From: Sipunculus nudus
Lineage: Eukaryota; Annelida; Sipuncula; Golfingiida; Sipunculidae
Length of the DNA: 64,000 nt
NCBI GenBank assembly: GCA_026874595.1
Contig: CM049318.1
Location: 59,988,250 to 60,052,249, forward strand
Direction of reading: 5' to 3'
Part shown: one piece after another, positions 1 to 8,730 of the stretch
How the letters are laid out: every line of letters starts with the position of its first letter
How positions within the stretch are numbered: the stretch's first letter is position 1
Notes under the pieces: model-generated
Databases searched by the model: none
The model's input: the letters and a program-made list of their open reading frames with translations, nothing else
Told to the model about the DNA's origin: nothing
Made by a program: the position numbers and the translations under genes

Positions 1-475
1 TCACAAGAAATATACATCAACTCTTGCTATATATTGTAGTTTCTGTCAAAAGAATAAGTATGCTTATCATGTTATTATTGTTTGTTTTTATATTGCACTA
101 GGCTGTTAGCTGGGATAGGTTTAATTGTTTTTGTAATTGTTTTTAGTAATAAAAAGAGTTCAAACTTCTCAGAAAATTAGAGTCACATTACATGACAATT
201 GTCCTTTAAGGTCTAATCGCAAAAAAATGGTTTGTTATTTTGTTGTGATAATGTATCGCTCCAGAAAAAAAAACTTTTGCTTCAGGAAGATTCCTGAGAA
301 GTTATTTACATAAATGACTGAATCGGTTTCCAATATAAGTAAAAAAGAGCCCACTGGAGAAGTGGTAATATCGCATTTTCTTTGCAGTAATTGCCCATAC
401 ATTTGGACGTAGTTTTACGATATGTGAAGATTGGTATGTGACAACCAATTTTTATTTGATTTCCTTTCTAAGAGT
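1..475. other. AT-rich intergenic stretch, no feature seen
   Basis: No open frame with recognisable motifs and no obvious repeat unit. It is the left flank of the degenerate tandem repeat that begins near 476. Confidence 0.5.
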
Positions 476-893
476 AACAGATCGTTACGTATTATAATCC
501 CATATTTTGTGACCTCTGATCTCATTAAACATTCGTGAATTTGCTGAGAATGTAATTCAGGTGAGAAACTGTATTGGATAATTCTCAGCATCAGTAATAT
601 GAAAATCCATCAGATTTTTGGTAAGTTAGTGTGGTGCAACCCAAGTGTGGTGACCTCTGACCTCATTAAATTTGCATGGATTTTACTGGAAAAGAACCTA
701 AGGGAGATATTATATTGATTAATATTTCTATTGAGTTTTATCAAAATCCATTATATTACTTGTACTTTATCACCGCGACACCACAAAGTAGCCTAGTGAC
801 CTCTGACCTAACTAAATATGTGCGTATTTTGCCCATAATCGTCGTCGGGTGAGATAATCTATATTGTCAAGTAGTTATGGTGAGCTTCGTTAA
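476..893. repeat. Degenerate ~150 bp tandem repeat (left part, interrupted by LINE)
   Basis: Three diverged units are seen. Each opens with a GTGACCTCTGACCT-like motif (near 510, 650 and 799) followed by a CATTAAA/ACTAAA-type stretch. Each closes with AAAATCCATYA and a GTAAGTTA..GCGACAC-like end (near 602-640 and 733-785). The third unit is cut at 893 by the LINE and resumes at 5867 with AATCCATCA and GTAAGTTATCGCGGCGACAC. Such degenerate tandem units are common in mollusc intergenic DNA; naming a family would need a library comparison. Confidence 0.7.
876..893 (+). repeat. Target-site duplication, left copy (18 bp)
   Basis: TATGGTGAGCTTCGTTAA is repeated exactly at 5849-5866, directly after the poly(A) tail. 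Perfect identity over 18 bp fixes the LINE boundaries at 894 and 5848 and implies recent insertion. Confidence 0.93.
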
Positions 894-1065
894 CCAATTA
901 CTAATTATAAGATACTCACTTGTTAACTGTCAATCACAATATCTAGCAGTGTAACAAAAATGAAAGAACCTTTACACTACGACGATGGATTAGTTGTGAC
1001 AGTTTGTGTGGTTTGACGACTATAAGATCACAGCGCTCTTTAATCCATTATTGCAACAAGCTGAT

Positions 1066-1264
1066 AAAATATTTCACTCTTTCTTTAAATTTAAAATACT
1101 GGTACATGTATAGGATTGTTCAAATAGTTAAACTTAAATGTTAATAGTTAAATGACAAAGCCTTGTTACACATATCTTTGACGATCTAGTAGAGCTTTAT
1201 GAAAATTGGCATATGTCTCCTATTTTAATATTTTACTGTCTTATGTAAAACTATCCGTGAGGTA
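1066..1264 (+). repeat. LINE 5'-region tandem unit 1
   Basis: Starts AAAATATTTCACTCTTTC and ends CCGTGAGGTA. It matches the following unit at 1268-1437 with scattered substitutions and indels. Tandem 5' monomers carry promoter activity in some L1 families; that role here is inference. Confidence 0.8.
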
Positions 1265-1267
1265 GAT

Positions 1268-1437
1268 TTTGAAATATTCCACTCTTTCTTTAAATTTAAA
1301 ATCCTCTTACAGGATTGTTCAAATAATTAAACTTAAGTGACAAAGTCATGGTACACATATCTTTGACAACCTAGCAGAACTTTATATACCTCATATTTTA
1401 ATGTTTTACTGTGTTATGTAAAAATATCCTTGAGGTA
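1268..1437 (+). repeat. LINE 5'-region tandem unit 2
   Basis: Second, shorter copy of the unit at 1066-1264. It shares the CACTCTTTCTTTAAATTTAA start, the AGGATTGTTCAAATA block, the CACATATCTTTGAC block and the CTTGAGGTA end. It lacks about 30 bp present in the first unit. Confidence 0.8.
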
Positions 1438-1832
1438 TCAATTGTATACTTGGTATCACCTTATACCAGGACTATGACTATGACAACATGACAGAAATAC
1501 AAAGTATATTAAATAGTAAATGCATAATCTATCATTAGTAATTGGTTAACTTCAAGTCTATATATATTTCAGATAGGACATAAGATACTATCTTGTTCTG
1601 GAGGACACAAGCTTCTGTGTGGTTGTGTTCTCCAAGGAGCTGCTGTCTGGTCCCATACTTGCAAAACCATGTGGGAGCAGCAGATCTCCAATGTAATTAT
1701 GATGTTGTGTTTAGTGAGGTTAACACTCACTGAGGGGTTGGATAGTTTAGGTTTAGGTTATGATTTGTGTTATTTATTCTTTTTCATAATTTCACTCCAC
1801 ATAGTATTTACCATGTTACACAGACACCTTGA

Positions 1833-4286
1833 ATGTCAGACACAACTTTGAAGTTGCTAAGTTTAAATGTCCGAGGACTTAAAAACAGATTAAAAAGAAG
1901 GTCGGTATTCAGGTGGGCAAAAAAAGAACACTGTGATGTTTTACTTTTACAAGAAACTCATAGTTGTCAAAATATAGAAAATATTTGGAGGAATGAGTGG
2001 CGTGGACAGGTATTCTATTCACATGGGACAACAAATAGTCGAGGAACAGCAGTACTTTTAAGACAGCAGTTACATGTAGATAGTGTTAGCTTATTACACA
2101 GTTCCATAGATGGTAGAATTTTAGTCATAAAATTGGCAATTGAAAACCTTCAATATATTATCATTAATGTTTATGCTCCTAATTATACCACAAATCAAAT
2201 TTCTTTTTTAAAGAATCTTAACAAAATTTTGCAAGAATATGTCACACTTAATGATGTAGTTCTCATTGGAGGCGATTTCAATGTAGCTCTTAATGTAAAG
2301 TTGGACAGGAGAGGTGGTGCTCTATGCCTAAAAGACTCTGTAAGGAAAGCTATAAATGATATGATGGATCAGCATAATTTATTGGATATTTGGCGAACAA
2401 GAAATCCATATAAAAAGGAATATACTTGGAGAACTAAAAATGAAAATATATCATCTAGATTAGACTATTGGCTAATTACAAAACAGTTTCAAGATTATGT
2501 CGTAAAAGCTGATTTATTTCCATATATAAAGTCTGACCATTCTTTTATTAAATTAGTTATATGTACAGACCCTCTATATACTACAAAGAGGGGTAAAGGT
2601 TATTGGAAGCTAAACAAGTTTCTACTTAATGAGGACCAAATAACTAAGCATATAGTTGAATCTATACATACATGGTCAAATGAATCTTGTGAAAACACAA
2701 ATAATATTAAGATATGGGAGTATGTTAAGTATAAGCTCAGAGATTTATATGTCAAAAAGGGTAAAGAAGCAAAGAAATTTACAAAAGCACGAGAAGATGA
2801 TTTACTTGATGAATTGAAAATTCTCCAAACTAAATTGGTAAATTCAGATGCAGAGACAGAAATAAGTATTATTGAAAAAATACAAAAAATAAAAGAAGAA
2901 CAGGAAGAGATAGATAATTATAATACAGAAGGACTTATTTTGAGATCAAAAGTCACTTGGTTTGAAAAAGGAGAAAAAAGTAGTAAATATTTTTATAATT
3001 TAGAAAAATATAATGCAGTCAGAAAATGGGTGAGAAAACTAAGAAAGGATAATGGAGAATATACTATAATTCCAAATGAAATACTTTGTTTGGAAAAAGA
3101 TTTTTATTGCAAATTGTATTCATCAAATCACAGTAAGTCACTTGAACAGATCGAAAAATATTTATCAGATATAAATACCCCATTTCTATCACAAGAAGAT
3201 AATAACTTTTTGTGTGAACCATTAACAACAGAGGAATTGTATAATACAGTAAAATCATTTAAAAATAATAAGAGCCCAGGGAATGATGGTCTGCCTATCG
3301 AATTCTATTTGAAATTTTGGCCACAAGTTGGTCCCTTATTAGTCAGATCTTTTAATAAATCGTTTGAGGAGGGTAAACTCTCCACATCCCAGAGGCAAGC
3401 AGTAATCACTCTATTAGATAAAAATAAAGACCGTACTTTATTAAAAAACTGGCGACCTATATCACTTTTAAATACAGACTATAAAATTTTGGCTAAAACA
3501 CTTTCTATTAGACTTTCAAAGCTCCTACCTAAAATAATACACTCTAATCAGACTGGTTATGTGAAAAATCGATTTATCGGTGAAAATATTAGGTTTGTTC
3601 AAGATTTGCTTGAATATACGAAAGATAAAAGAATACCCGGTATGATTATTGCATTAGACATGGAAAAAGCTTTTGATTCTTTAGAATGGACTTTCATGTT
3701 AGCCACACTAAAAAAATTTAAAATTTCAGAGACCTTTATACGTTGGATAAAGCTTTTATATAATGATATAAGCAGCTGCATAATTAATTATGGCACAACC
3801 TCTGGTTATTTTAAAGTGGAAAGAGGAGTCCGACAAGGGGACCCTATGTCCCCCTATCTTTTTATATTAGCCATCGAAATTTTAGCTATCAGAATAAGGA
3901 ATGATCCAGCCATTAAAGGAATTAGAATAGGGCAGGAACAAGTTAAACTTTTACAATATGCTGATGATACAATTGCAATTCTTTCAGATAAGACATCAGG
4001 CAGCAATTTTTTAAAACAGGTTAACTCATTTGGAGAATTCAGTGGGCTTAAATTAAACCTAGAAAAATCAGAAGGTTTATGGATAGGTAAATCTAAAAAT
4101 AGTAAATTAAAACCATTTGGAATTCACTGGCCTGATAAACCAATCAAACTTCTTGGAGTGTATATATCATATGATAAACAACAGTGTGAAGAGCTGAATT
4201 TGGAAGATAAATTAAAACAAACAAAAAATACTCTACAGCTTTGGAAACAAAGAAATCTGACATTGCAAGGGAAAATTCAATTATAA
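1833..4286 (+). CDS. LINE ORF2 N-terminal part: endonuclease and reverse transcriptase
   Basis: An 817-residue frame that encodes the target-nicking and cDNA-synthesis enzyme of the element. The apurinic-type endonuclease fills about residues 5-240: N12 in SLNVRGL, E41 in QETH, GGDFN at 146-150, SRLDYW, and the catalytic S234-D235-H236. The RT follows from about 490: NWRPISLL, QTGYVKNR, ALDMEKAFDS, GVRQGDPMSP and the active site Y709-A-D711-D712. All catalytic residues visible to me are present. The ATG at 1833 lies only five codons before the endonuclease core and no ORF1 frame precedes it. The frame runs into a TAA at 4284 because of a one-base loss near 4279; the protein continues in the frame at 4241-5647. 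Confidence 0.92.
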   Translation: MSDTTLKLLSLNVRGLKNRLKRRSVFRWAKKEHCDVLLLQETHSCQNIENIWRNEWRGQVFYSHGTTNSRGTAVLLRQQLHVDSVSLLHSSIDGRILVIKLAIENLQYIIINVYAPNYTTNQISFLKNLNKILQEYVTLNDVVLIGGDFNVALNVKLDRRGGALCLKDSVRKAINDMMDQHNLLDIWRTRNPYKKEYTWRTKNENISSRLDYWLITKQFQDYVVKADLFPYIKSDHSFIKLVICTDPLYTTKRGKGYWKLNKFLLNEDQITKHIVESIHTWSNESCENTNNIKIWEYVKYKLRDLYVKKGKEAKKFTKAREDDLLDELKILQTKLVNSDAETEISIIEKIQKIKEEQEEIDNYNTEGLILRSKVTWFEKGEKSSKYFYNLEKYNAVRKWVRKLRKDNGEYTIIPNEILCLEKDFYCKLYSSNHSKSLEQIEKYLSDINTPFLSQEDNNFLCEPLTTEELYNTVKSFKNNKSPGNDGLPIEFYLKFWPQVGPLLVRSFNKSFEEGKLSTSQRQAVITLLDKNKDRTLLKNWRPISLLNTDYKILAKTLSIRLSKLLPKIIHSNQTGYVKNRFIGENIRFVQDLLEYTKDKRIPGMIIALDMEKAFDSLEWTFMLATLKKFKISETFIRWIKLLYNDISSCIINYGTTSGYFKVERGVRQGDPMSPYLFILAIEILAIRIRNDPAIKGIRIGQEQVKLLQYADDTIAILSDKTSGSNFLKQVNSFGEFSGLKLNLEKSEGLWIGKSKNSKLKPFGIHWPDKPIKLLGVYISYDKQQCEELNLEDKLKQTKNTLQLWKQRNLTLQGKIQL

Positions 4287-5647
4287 AAACATATATAATA
4301 TCTAAATTTAATTATTATTTCAGTAATAATAATATATCAGAGAAATATGTAAATAGACTAAATAAGATTATATTTTCTTTTCTGTGGAATGGTGGAAAAG
4401 AGAAAATAAAAAGGTCTGTTCTAGTGCAAGAAATAGAAAATGGTGGTCTGAATGTTCCACATTTGCAGTCACTTTTTTTGGCTTCCAGAATAGGTTGGAT
4501 CAAAAGATTTTTTCAGAGTGAATATGGCCCCTGGAAAGCATTATGGATTTACAACTTAAAGAAAATATGTAGTGATATTCACTTACTATTTAACTGCAAC
4601 TACAAACCCAAGTTATTAGCCTTAGAAAAATTAAATGAATTTTACAGAGAGGTGATGCAGAGCTGGTACTTTTTAAAGCTAGACTATTATGCAGAGGTAA
4701 ATTTAAAAGAACAATATCTATGGCATAATAAGCACTTTGTATTTAATAAGAAAACATTCCATTGGGAACATTTCTATAAAGTGGGAATGCAAAAGGTTCA
4801 AGATTTATTTGATGTACAGAACCATGTTCTGTCTTTTGAATACTGGAAATCCAAAGGGTTAAGTAGCATTTATTTTATTGACTGGTATGTTTTAATAACA
4901 TTAGTAATGAAACAATGCAAGGCAGTTACAGATCAAATTAATATGATTGAGTTTGAAGAAGATAAGGAATCTGAAGATTATATAGCACATAATTTACATG
5001 TTAAAATTCAAGAAACTGTTGTACCATTGAATAAATTGAAATCACATAAAATTTACCAGGTATTAAGAAATAAGATATGTTCTGTACAACCCACCAAGCC
5101 AAAGATATCAAAATATATAATAAACACACCAGATGATTACACTAGTATCTATACACTTCCTCACAGAGTACTGTATGATACAAGATCGAAGATATTTCAA
5201 TATAAATTTCTCAATAATATATTAGTGAACAATTATTGGCTTATGAAATGGAAAATTCAGGATTTTGATTATTGTACGTTTTGTAAGGGTGAGGTAGAAA
5301 CAATTATATATAACCATTTATTTTGGGAATGTAGACTAACTAAAAAATTTTGGATGGATTTGAAGACTTGGTGTACTGACCAGCTAATAGAATTAAGATT
5401 AGAGAAGTTAGTTGTTTTTTATGGCTCTATTGATGAAAGTGATATGTATAATGTAATTATAATCCAGGCTAAAAGATATATTGACCAGTGTAGAATTAAT
5501 AATCAGAAGCCTAACATACAAGGATTTAGAAATTTTTTATATGAATATGTAAGAATTGAATACAAAGTAGCGGAAAAGAATAAGAAATTAGAAACTTTTA
5601 GAAAACGATGGTCAATGTATTTAAAAAATCATGAAATGATAAGCTAG
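4241..5647 (+). CDS. LINE ORF2 C-terminal part, frameshifted from the RT frame
   Basis: This open frame overlaps the end of the RT frame. Only its part from about 4280 (IIKTYIISKFNYYF) is homologous continuation; the first dozen codons are an out-of-frame shadow. It carries the L1-type C-terminal region, including FLWNGG and NGGLNVPHL, and a zinc-knuckle-like C-x2-C-x10-H-x4-C (YCTFC ... NHLFWEC), a hallmark of L1/Tx1 C-termini with an essential but poorly defined retrotransposition role. The frame closes at a TAG at 5645, about 160 bp before the poly(A) tail. A single missing base in the CAATT near 4279 separates it from the upstream enzyme. Confidence 0.88.
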   Translation: METKKSDIARENSIIKTYIISKFNYYFSNNNISEKYVNRLNKIIFSFLWNGGKEKIKRSVLVQEIENGGLNVPHLQSLFLASRIGWIKRFFQSEYGPWKALWIYNLKKICSDIHLLFNCNYKPKLLALEKLNEFYREVMQSWYFLKLDYYAEVNLKEQYLWHNKHFVFNKKTFHWEHFYKVGMQKVQDLFDVQNHVLSFEYWKSKGLSSIYFIDWYVLITLVMKQCKAVTDQINMIEFEEDKESEDYIAHNLHVKIQETVVPLNKLKSHKIYQVLRNKICSVQPTKPKISKYIINTPDDYTSIYTLPHRVLYDTRSKIFQYKFLNNILVNNYWLMKWKIQDFDYCTFCKGEVETIIYNHLFWECRLTKKFWMDLKTWCTDQLIELRLEKLVVFYGSIDESDMYNVIIIQAKRYIDQCRINNQKPNIQGFRNFLYEYVRIEYKVAEKNKKLETFRKRWSMYLKNHEMIS

Positions 5648-5803
5648 GGGTGGTTTAGTGTTTTACATGTTTTAGTATCCCAGTCATTTGATGAACTTAG
5701 AATCGTCCATAAAGCAGTTGTGTCTAAAATACTCTTATAATGTATTGTTTCTGTTTTGGTATAATGTGTTATATGTACATTTGATGTATATTTTGTGGAG
5801 TGC

Positions 5804-5804
5804 A

Positions 5805-5848
<44 letters not shown>
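5804..5848 (+). other. LINE polyadenylation signal and poly(A) tail
   Basis: AATAAA at 5804-5809 runs directly into an uninterrupted A tract of about 42 bases. An A tract with no substitutions supports recent insertion. Confidence 0.9.
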
Positions 5849-5851
<3 letters not shown>

Positions 5852-5866
5852 GGTGAGCTTCGTTAA
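5849..5866 (+). repeat. Target-site duplication, right copy (18 bp)
   Basis: Exact copy of 876-893, directly abutting the poly(A) tail. Confidence 0.93.
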
Positions 5867-5985
5867 AATCCATCAAAGCCCCGGTAAGTTATCGCGGCGA
5901 CACTAAAAGTTAATGGAAGGACGGGTGGACGGTGGGTAGTAACCATAATACGTCCCTTCATATACTCCATACTATATCTAATTAA
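5867..5985. repeat. Degenerate tandem repeat, right part after the LINE
   Basis: Continues the unit broken at 893: AATCCATCAAAG then GTAAGTTATCGCGGCGACAC. It then passes into a GGACGGGTGGACGGTGGG tract and AACCATAATACGTCCC, the kind of GGACGG-rich end often seen on these mollusc tandem repeats. Confidence 0.6.
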
Positions 5986-6007
5986 TGATATATAGGGTTA
6001 ATGATAT

Positions 6008-6841
6008 TGTTACGGAACCTAATATCAACAGATCACGTATGTGTGACGGACATAAATTTTGTCAAGGAGATATAAAAAATCAGATTCTGTAACACCAGGC
6101 CGCGTGAAATGTCTAGGGGAATGAATAAAGAAGTCAGTGTTTTTTTTTGGTCAACAAATAACTATAATTTATTCTTAAATCAACCCTAACATCACAATAC
6201 ACTAAATCAATACAATTACCAGTTTAACAGCAGTACAACAACAAATCAATACAATCACACAGTAAAATAAACAAAGTGCACAGTACCTGGATACCACCAC
6301 TGTCACAACAATAAGTCCTTTTAAATGTATATGCCGGATGAAAAGTCCACACAAACTCTGCCGGAGAATAACAGTCAAATGTAAAGCTCTTGTAACAATC
6401 CAGAAAGTAAACTTGAGGCAGGCAGCATTAAATTGTATAGAGTTAGTAATAATAGGATCCCTGAAATTACTGGATAATCGGACAGGTCCCACTGACATAC
6501 ACACGTCTGTGTCCGCTGAAATATTCTGTCTCACCTCTCTCTGCTCTAAAACACAGCCCCCTATTTATAACTTCTTGCCCCAAGCCGAGAATTTTCCACT
6601 TCTCGAACAGTCTAAAGTATCCAAAATAATACACAGTAAACACGCGTTACGGGAATCATCTAAAAAACATCGCTGTGTCTCTACATACCAGGGTCCAAAC
6701 GTCAGCCCGACCCAGCTCAGCCAGGCGAGAAAGCCCAAAGCTAGCATGACAACGAGAGTTCAACCAGTACGGATTAAACTGAGATTGCAACTACAACACG
6801 AGTTACGCCCGTGTCACGCAATAAAAAGGGCACCTATAACA
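6008..6841 (-). mobile_element. Solo LTR of a Ty3/gypsy element
   Basis: An 834 bp sequence that begins TGTTACGG and ends CCTATAACA, so it has short inverted TG...CA ends. It is flanked by ATAT at 6004-6007 and 6842-6845, a likely 4 bp target duplication. It aligns along its length, with indels, to the LTR at 56861-57632, which abuts a polypurine tract and gypsy pol. In element orientation it lies on the minus strand. No internal region is present, so it is the product of LTR-LTR recombination. A 173-codon frame on the + strand inside it is not a gene. Confidence 0.88.
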
Positions 6842-7280
6842 ATATTTACAAGGCGGTAATTCAGTGTAAAAAGGATATTATGAGCAAGCAAGTGAGGAAG
6901 CAAATAACAGACTCCATTTTTTTCTGCGTGTGCTTGTTTATCCCAAGTTTAAGATGTTACTCGACCTAAGCTCAATATCGTCGTGGCCTTTGCCATATAA
7001 ACTATGAGTATATGACAGAACAGTGGCAAACTTTTTCTGTTTTCATATATGTATTTTCGGTTTAAATGACAGACCTCCCGCGTCTAAACGCTGTAAACTT
7101 ACAGTTTACATCATTTCTCGTATAATGAGTGCTTCAGCTGGTTTCAATGACAGCTTGTTTTTTTTTAATGTTTAATGAAGCTCACCTGTTAAAATCACAA
7201 TGACAGTTCCTACGAATACCTTAACAGAGAACACTGTATTCAGATGGTTTCGATATCATGCATTGGTTGCACTTGCTGAC

Positions 7281-7282
<2 letters not shown>

Positions 7283-7342
<60 letters not shown>

Positions 7343-7349
7343 CATATAA
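7283..7349. repeat. (TA)n microsatellite
   Basis: Nearly uninterrupted TA dinucleotides with a few T insertions at the 3' end. Confidence 0.95.
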
Positions 7350-7900
7350 ACACACATAAATGTTTCATCTTTGTGTAACAGTGTTATCTATATATTCTTA
7401 TTTTGTTACCAGATTGCCTATTTTGTGATACATTTTCCGTTAATATTCTATACTGTGGATTTAGCTATATAACTTAAGAATTCCCTAATCTTATTTACAG
7501 AACATGTTTCAAACTTAAAGGTCAAACAGTTCATTATCAAGGTCCTTCATAGTCTTACAATAACATTTTAATATCTATCTATTAATTGGTCATGTATTGA
7601 ACAACTAATTGAAACGTGTGACGTCAACGCTGAAAAGTAAGAATTTGAGTTCAGATTCACACATGCAATACTTGGTCCATGTGCTCTAAATTAGCGCCAT
7701 TTCGGCCCTCTGAAATTAGAGAGTCCAGCGTTTACTGGCTGTCAAGTTAGGCTTACCAGCCCAATTTTAGTGCCTACTGAGTTGTGTTGGTATGGCTAGC
7801 TCTAATTGGTGTAACTGAAAAAAAATAATAAATAATTAACTATTGTTTCACATAAGGAATCGGTGGAAATAAATTGCAGTAAGTCACACACACACGAACA

Positions 7901-7902
<2 letters not shown>

Positions 7903-7961
<59 letters not shown>
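7903..7961. repeat. (TA)n microsatellite
   Basis: Uninterrupted AT repeat with CACACA on the left and GCGTGCGTGTGTG on the right. Confidence 0.95.
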
Positions 7962-7962
<1 letters not shown>

Positions 7963-8195
7963 GCGTGCGTGTGTGCATGTCATGGTGTTCATGTGTGTCC
8001 ACACGTGTGTGTAAAAATGAAACATTGTGATAAAGCAAAACGAACGTTCTGTGATATGACTCCCGATACTGCCTAGCCCATTGCACGCGATATATGACAC
8101 CGCATAAAGTTAGTGTCGCATGCCAAATGCTATCATCTAACAACATCATGGCACGCAGAGAAATCAATGAAGTTATCGGTTTATGGTTGTGTTGC

Positions 8196-8264
8196 ATGAC
8201 CACATGAAGTGGTCACGTGGCGCAATAGGTTCATGTGACTTGCACATGACACACACTATTTAGG
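8196..8264 (+). promoter_or_regulatory. Putative granulin promoter: E-box/CLEAR-like cluster and weak TATA-like site
   Basis: Within 95 bp upstream of the start codon lie CACATG (8201-8206), GTCACGTGGC (8212-8221, one mismatch from the 10 bp CLEAR consensus GTCACGTGAC), TCATGTGAC (8231-8239) and GCACATGAC (8242-8250). A weak TATA-like CTATTTAG is at 8257. CLEAR sites are bound by TFEB/MITF-family factors and mammalian GRN belongs to that lysosomal network. Function here is inferred from motif and position. Confidence 0.45.
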
Positions 8265-8289
8265 AACTGCACGGCATCAACAATCCAGC

Positions 8290-8301
8290 ATGCATCTACA
8301 G
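8290..8301 (+). CDS. Granulin gene exon 1 (start codon, 4 residues)
   Basis: ATG CAT CTA CAG is followed by the strong donor GTAAGC. It joins in phase 0 to exon 2, whose first residues [10 protein letters not shown] need an upstream Met; the fusion makes a textbook signal peptide. No other ATG with a donor fits as well between 8000 and 10165, but a different first exon cannot be excluded. Confidence 0.7.
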
Positions 8302-8640
8302 GTAAGCCCCTGGTGTGACAGGGTTGCAGGGTGTAAAGCAAACACTCTATGTCTACAGCATGCGAAATTATGGCAGACAAATATTCTTACAAATACATGT
8401 ACATTATGCGCATGCACAAGTGGTTATGCGTACTTATGTAGTATCCATGTTATTTCATACACGCCTTACAATTATCTGTCTACAGCTATCTTTATATAAA
8501 TATATAATATTTCAATATACAGGTAAATCGATCTATTTACAGGTCTGCAAAGCGTTAGCTCCATTCACAAACATATACGTATATATAGAGAGAGAGAACT
8601 CTTGCACTATAGCTAGTTTCTTTGAAGAACCACCCATAGA

Positions 8641-8730
<90 letters not shown>

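Larger units (their letters stand above)
894..5848 (+). mobile_element. Near full-length L1/Tx1-type LINE retrotransposon
   Basis: A 4955 bp non-LTR retrotransposon. In order it has a ~940 bp 5' region with two internal tandem units, an apurinic-type endonuclease plus reverse transcriptase frame, a C-terminal segment in another frame, a short 3' UTR with AATAAA at 5804 and an uninterrupted A tract to 5848. It is bounded by the 18 bp duplication. The endonuclease, the RT motif order and the C-terminal CCHC-like motif fit the L1/Tx1 group. I see no separate ORF1 upstream of the endonuclease. One single-base frameshift near 4279 is the only evident break, so this copy is young but not intact. 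Confidence 0.93.
6842..8195. other. Intergenic region upstream of the granulin gene
   Basis: No supported gene. It contains two long (TA)n tracts (7283-7349, 7903-7961) and short CA/GT-rich tracts next to the second one. The apparent Ile-Tyr-rich frames across the second tract are microsatellite translations. Confidence 0.6.

Noticed and set aside
1669-1851. 60-codon frame as candidate LINE ORF1
   Set aside because: Hydrophobic and very short, with no coiled coil, RRM or zinc knuckle. It overlaps the ORF2 start and does not resemble ORF1.
3064-3258. Minus-strand frames inside the LINE
   Set aside because: Shadows of the RT coding sequence.
6565-6747. Antisense 60-codon frame in the solo LTR
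   Set aside because: Short, with no motif, in non-coding LTR sequence.
6338-6859. 173-codon open frame on the + strand
   Set aside because: Lies almost wholly inside the solo LTR on the strand opposite to the element. It has no motif, and the homologous LTR at 56861 does not preserve the frame.
7802-8203. Ile/Tyr-rich frames over (TA)n tracts (also near 8555, 10365, 27691, 39958, 46211)
   Set aside because: These are translations of microsatellites; the reading frame stays open only because TA repeats lack stops in that phase.
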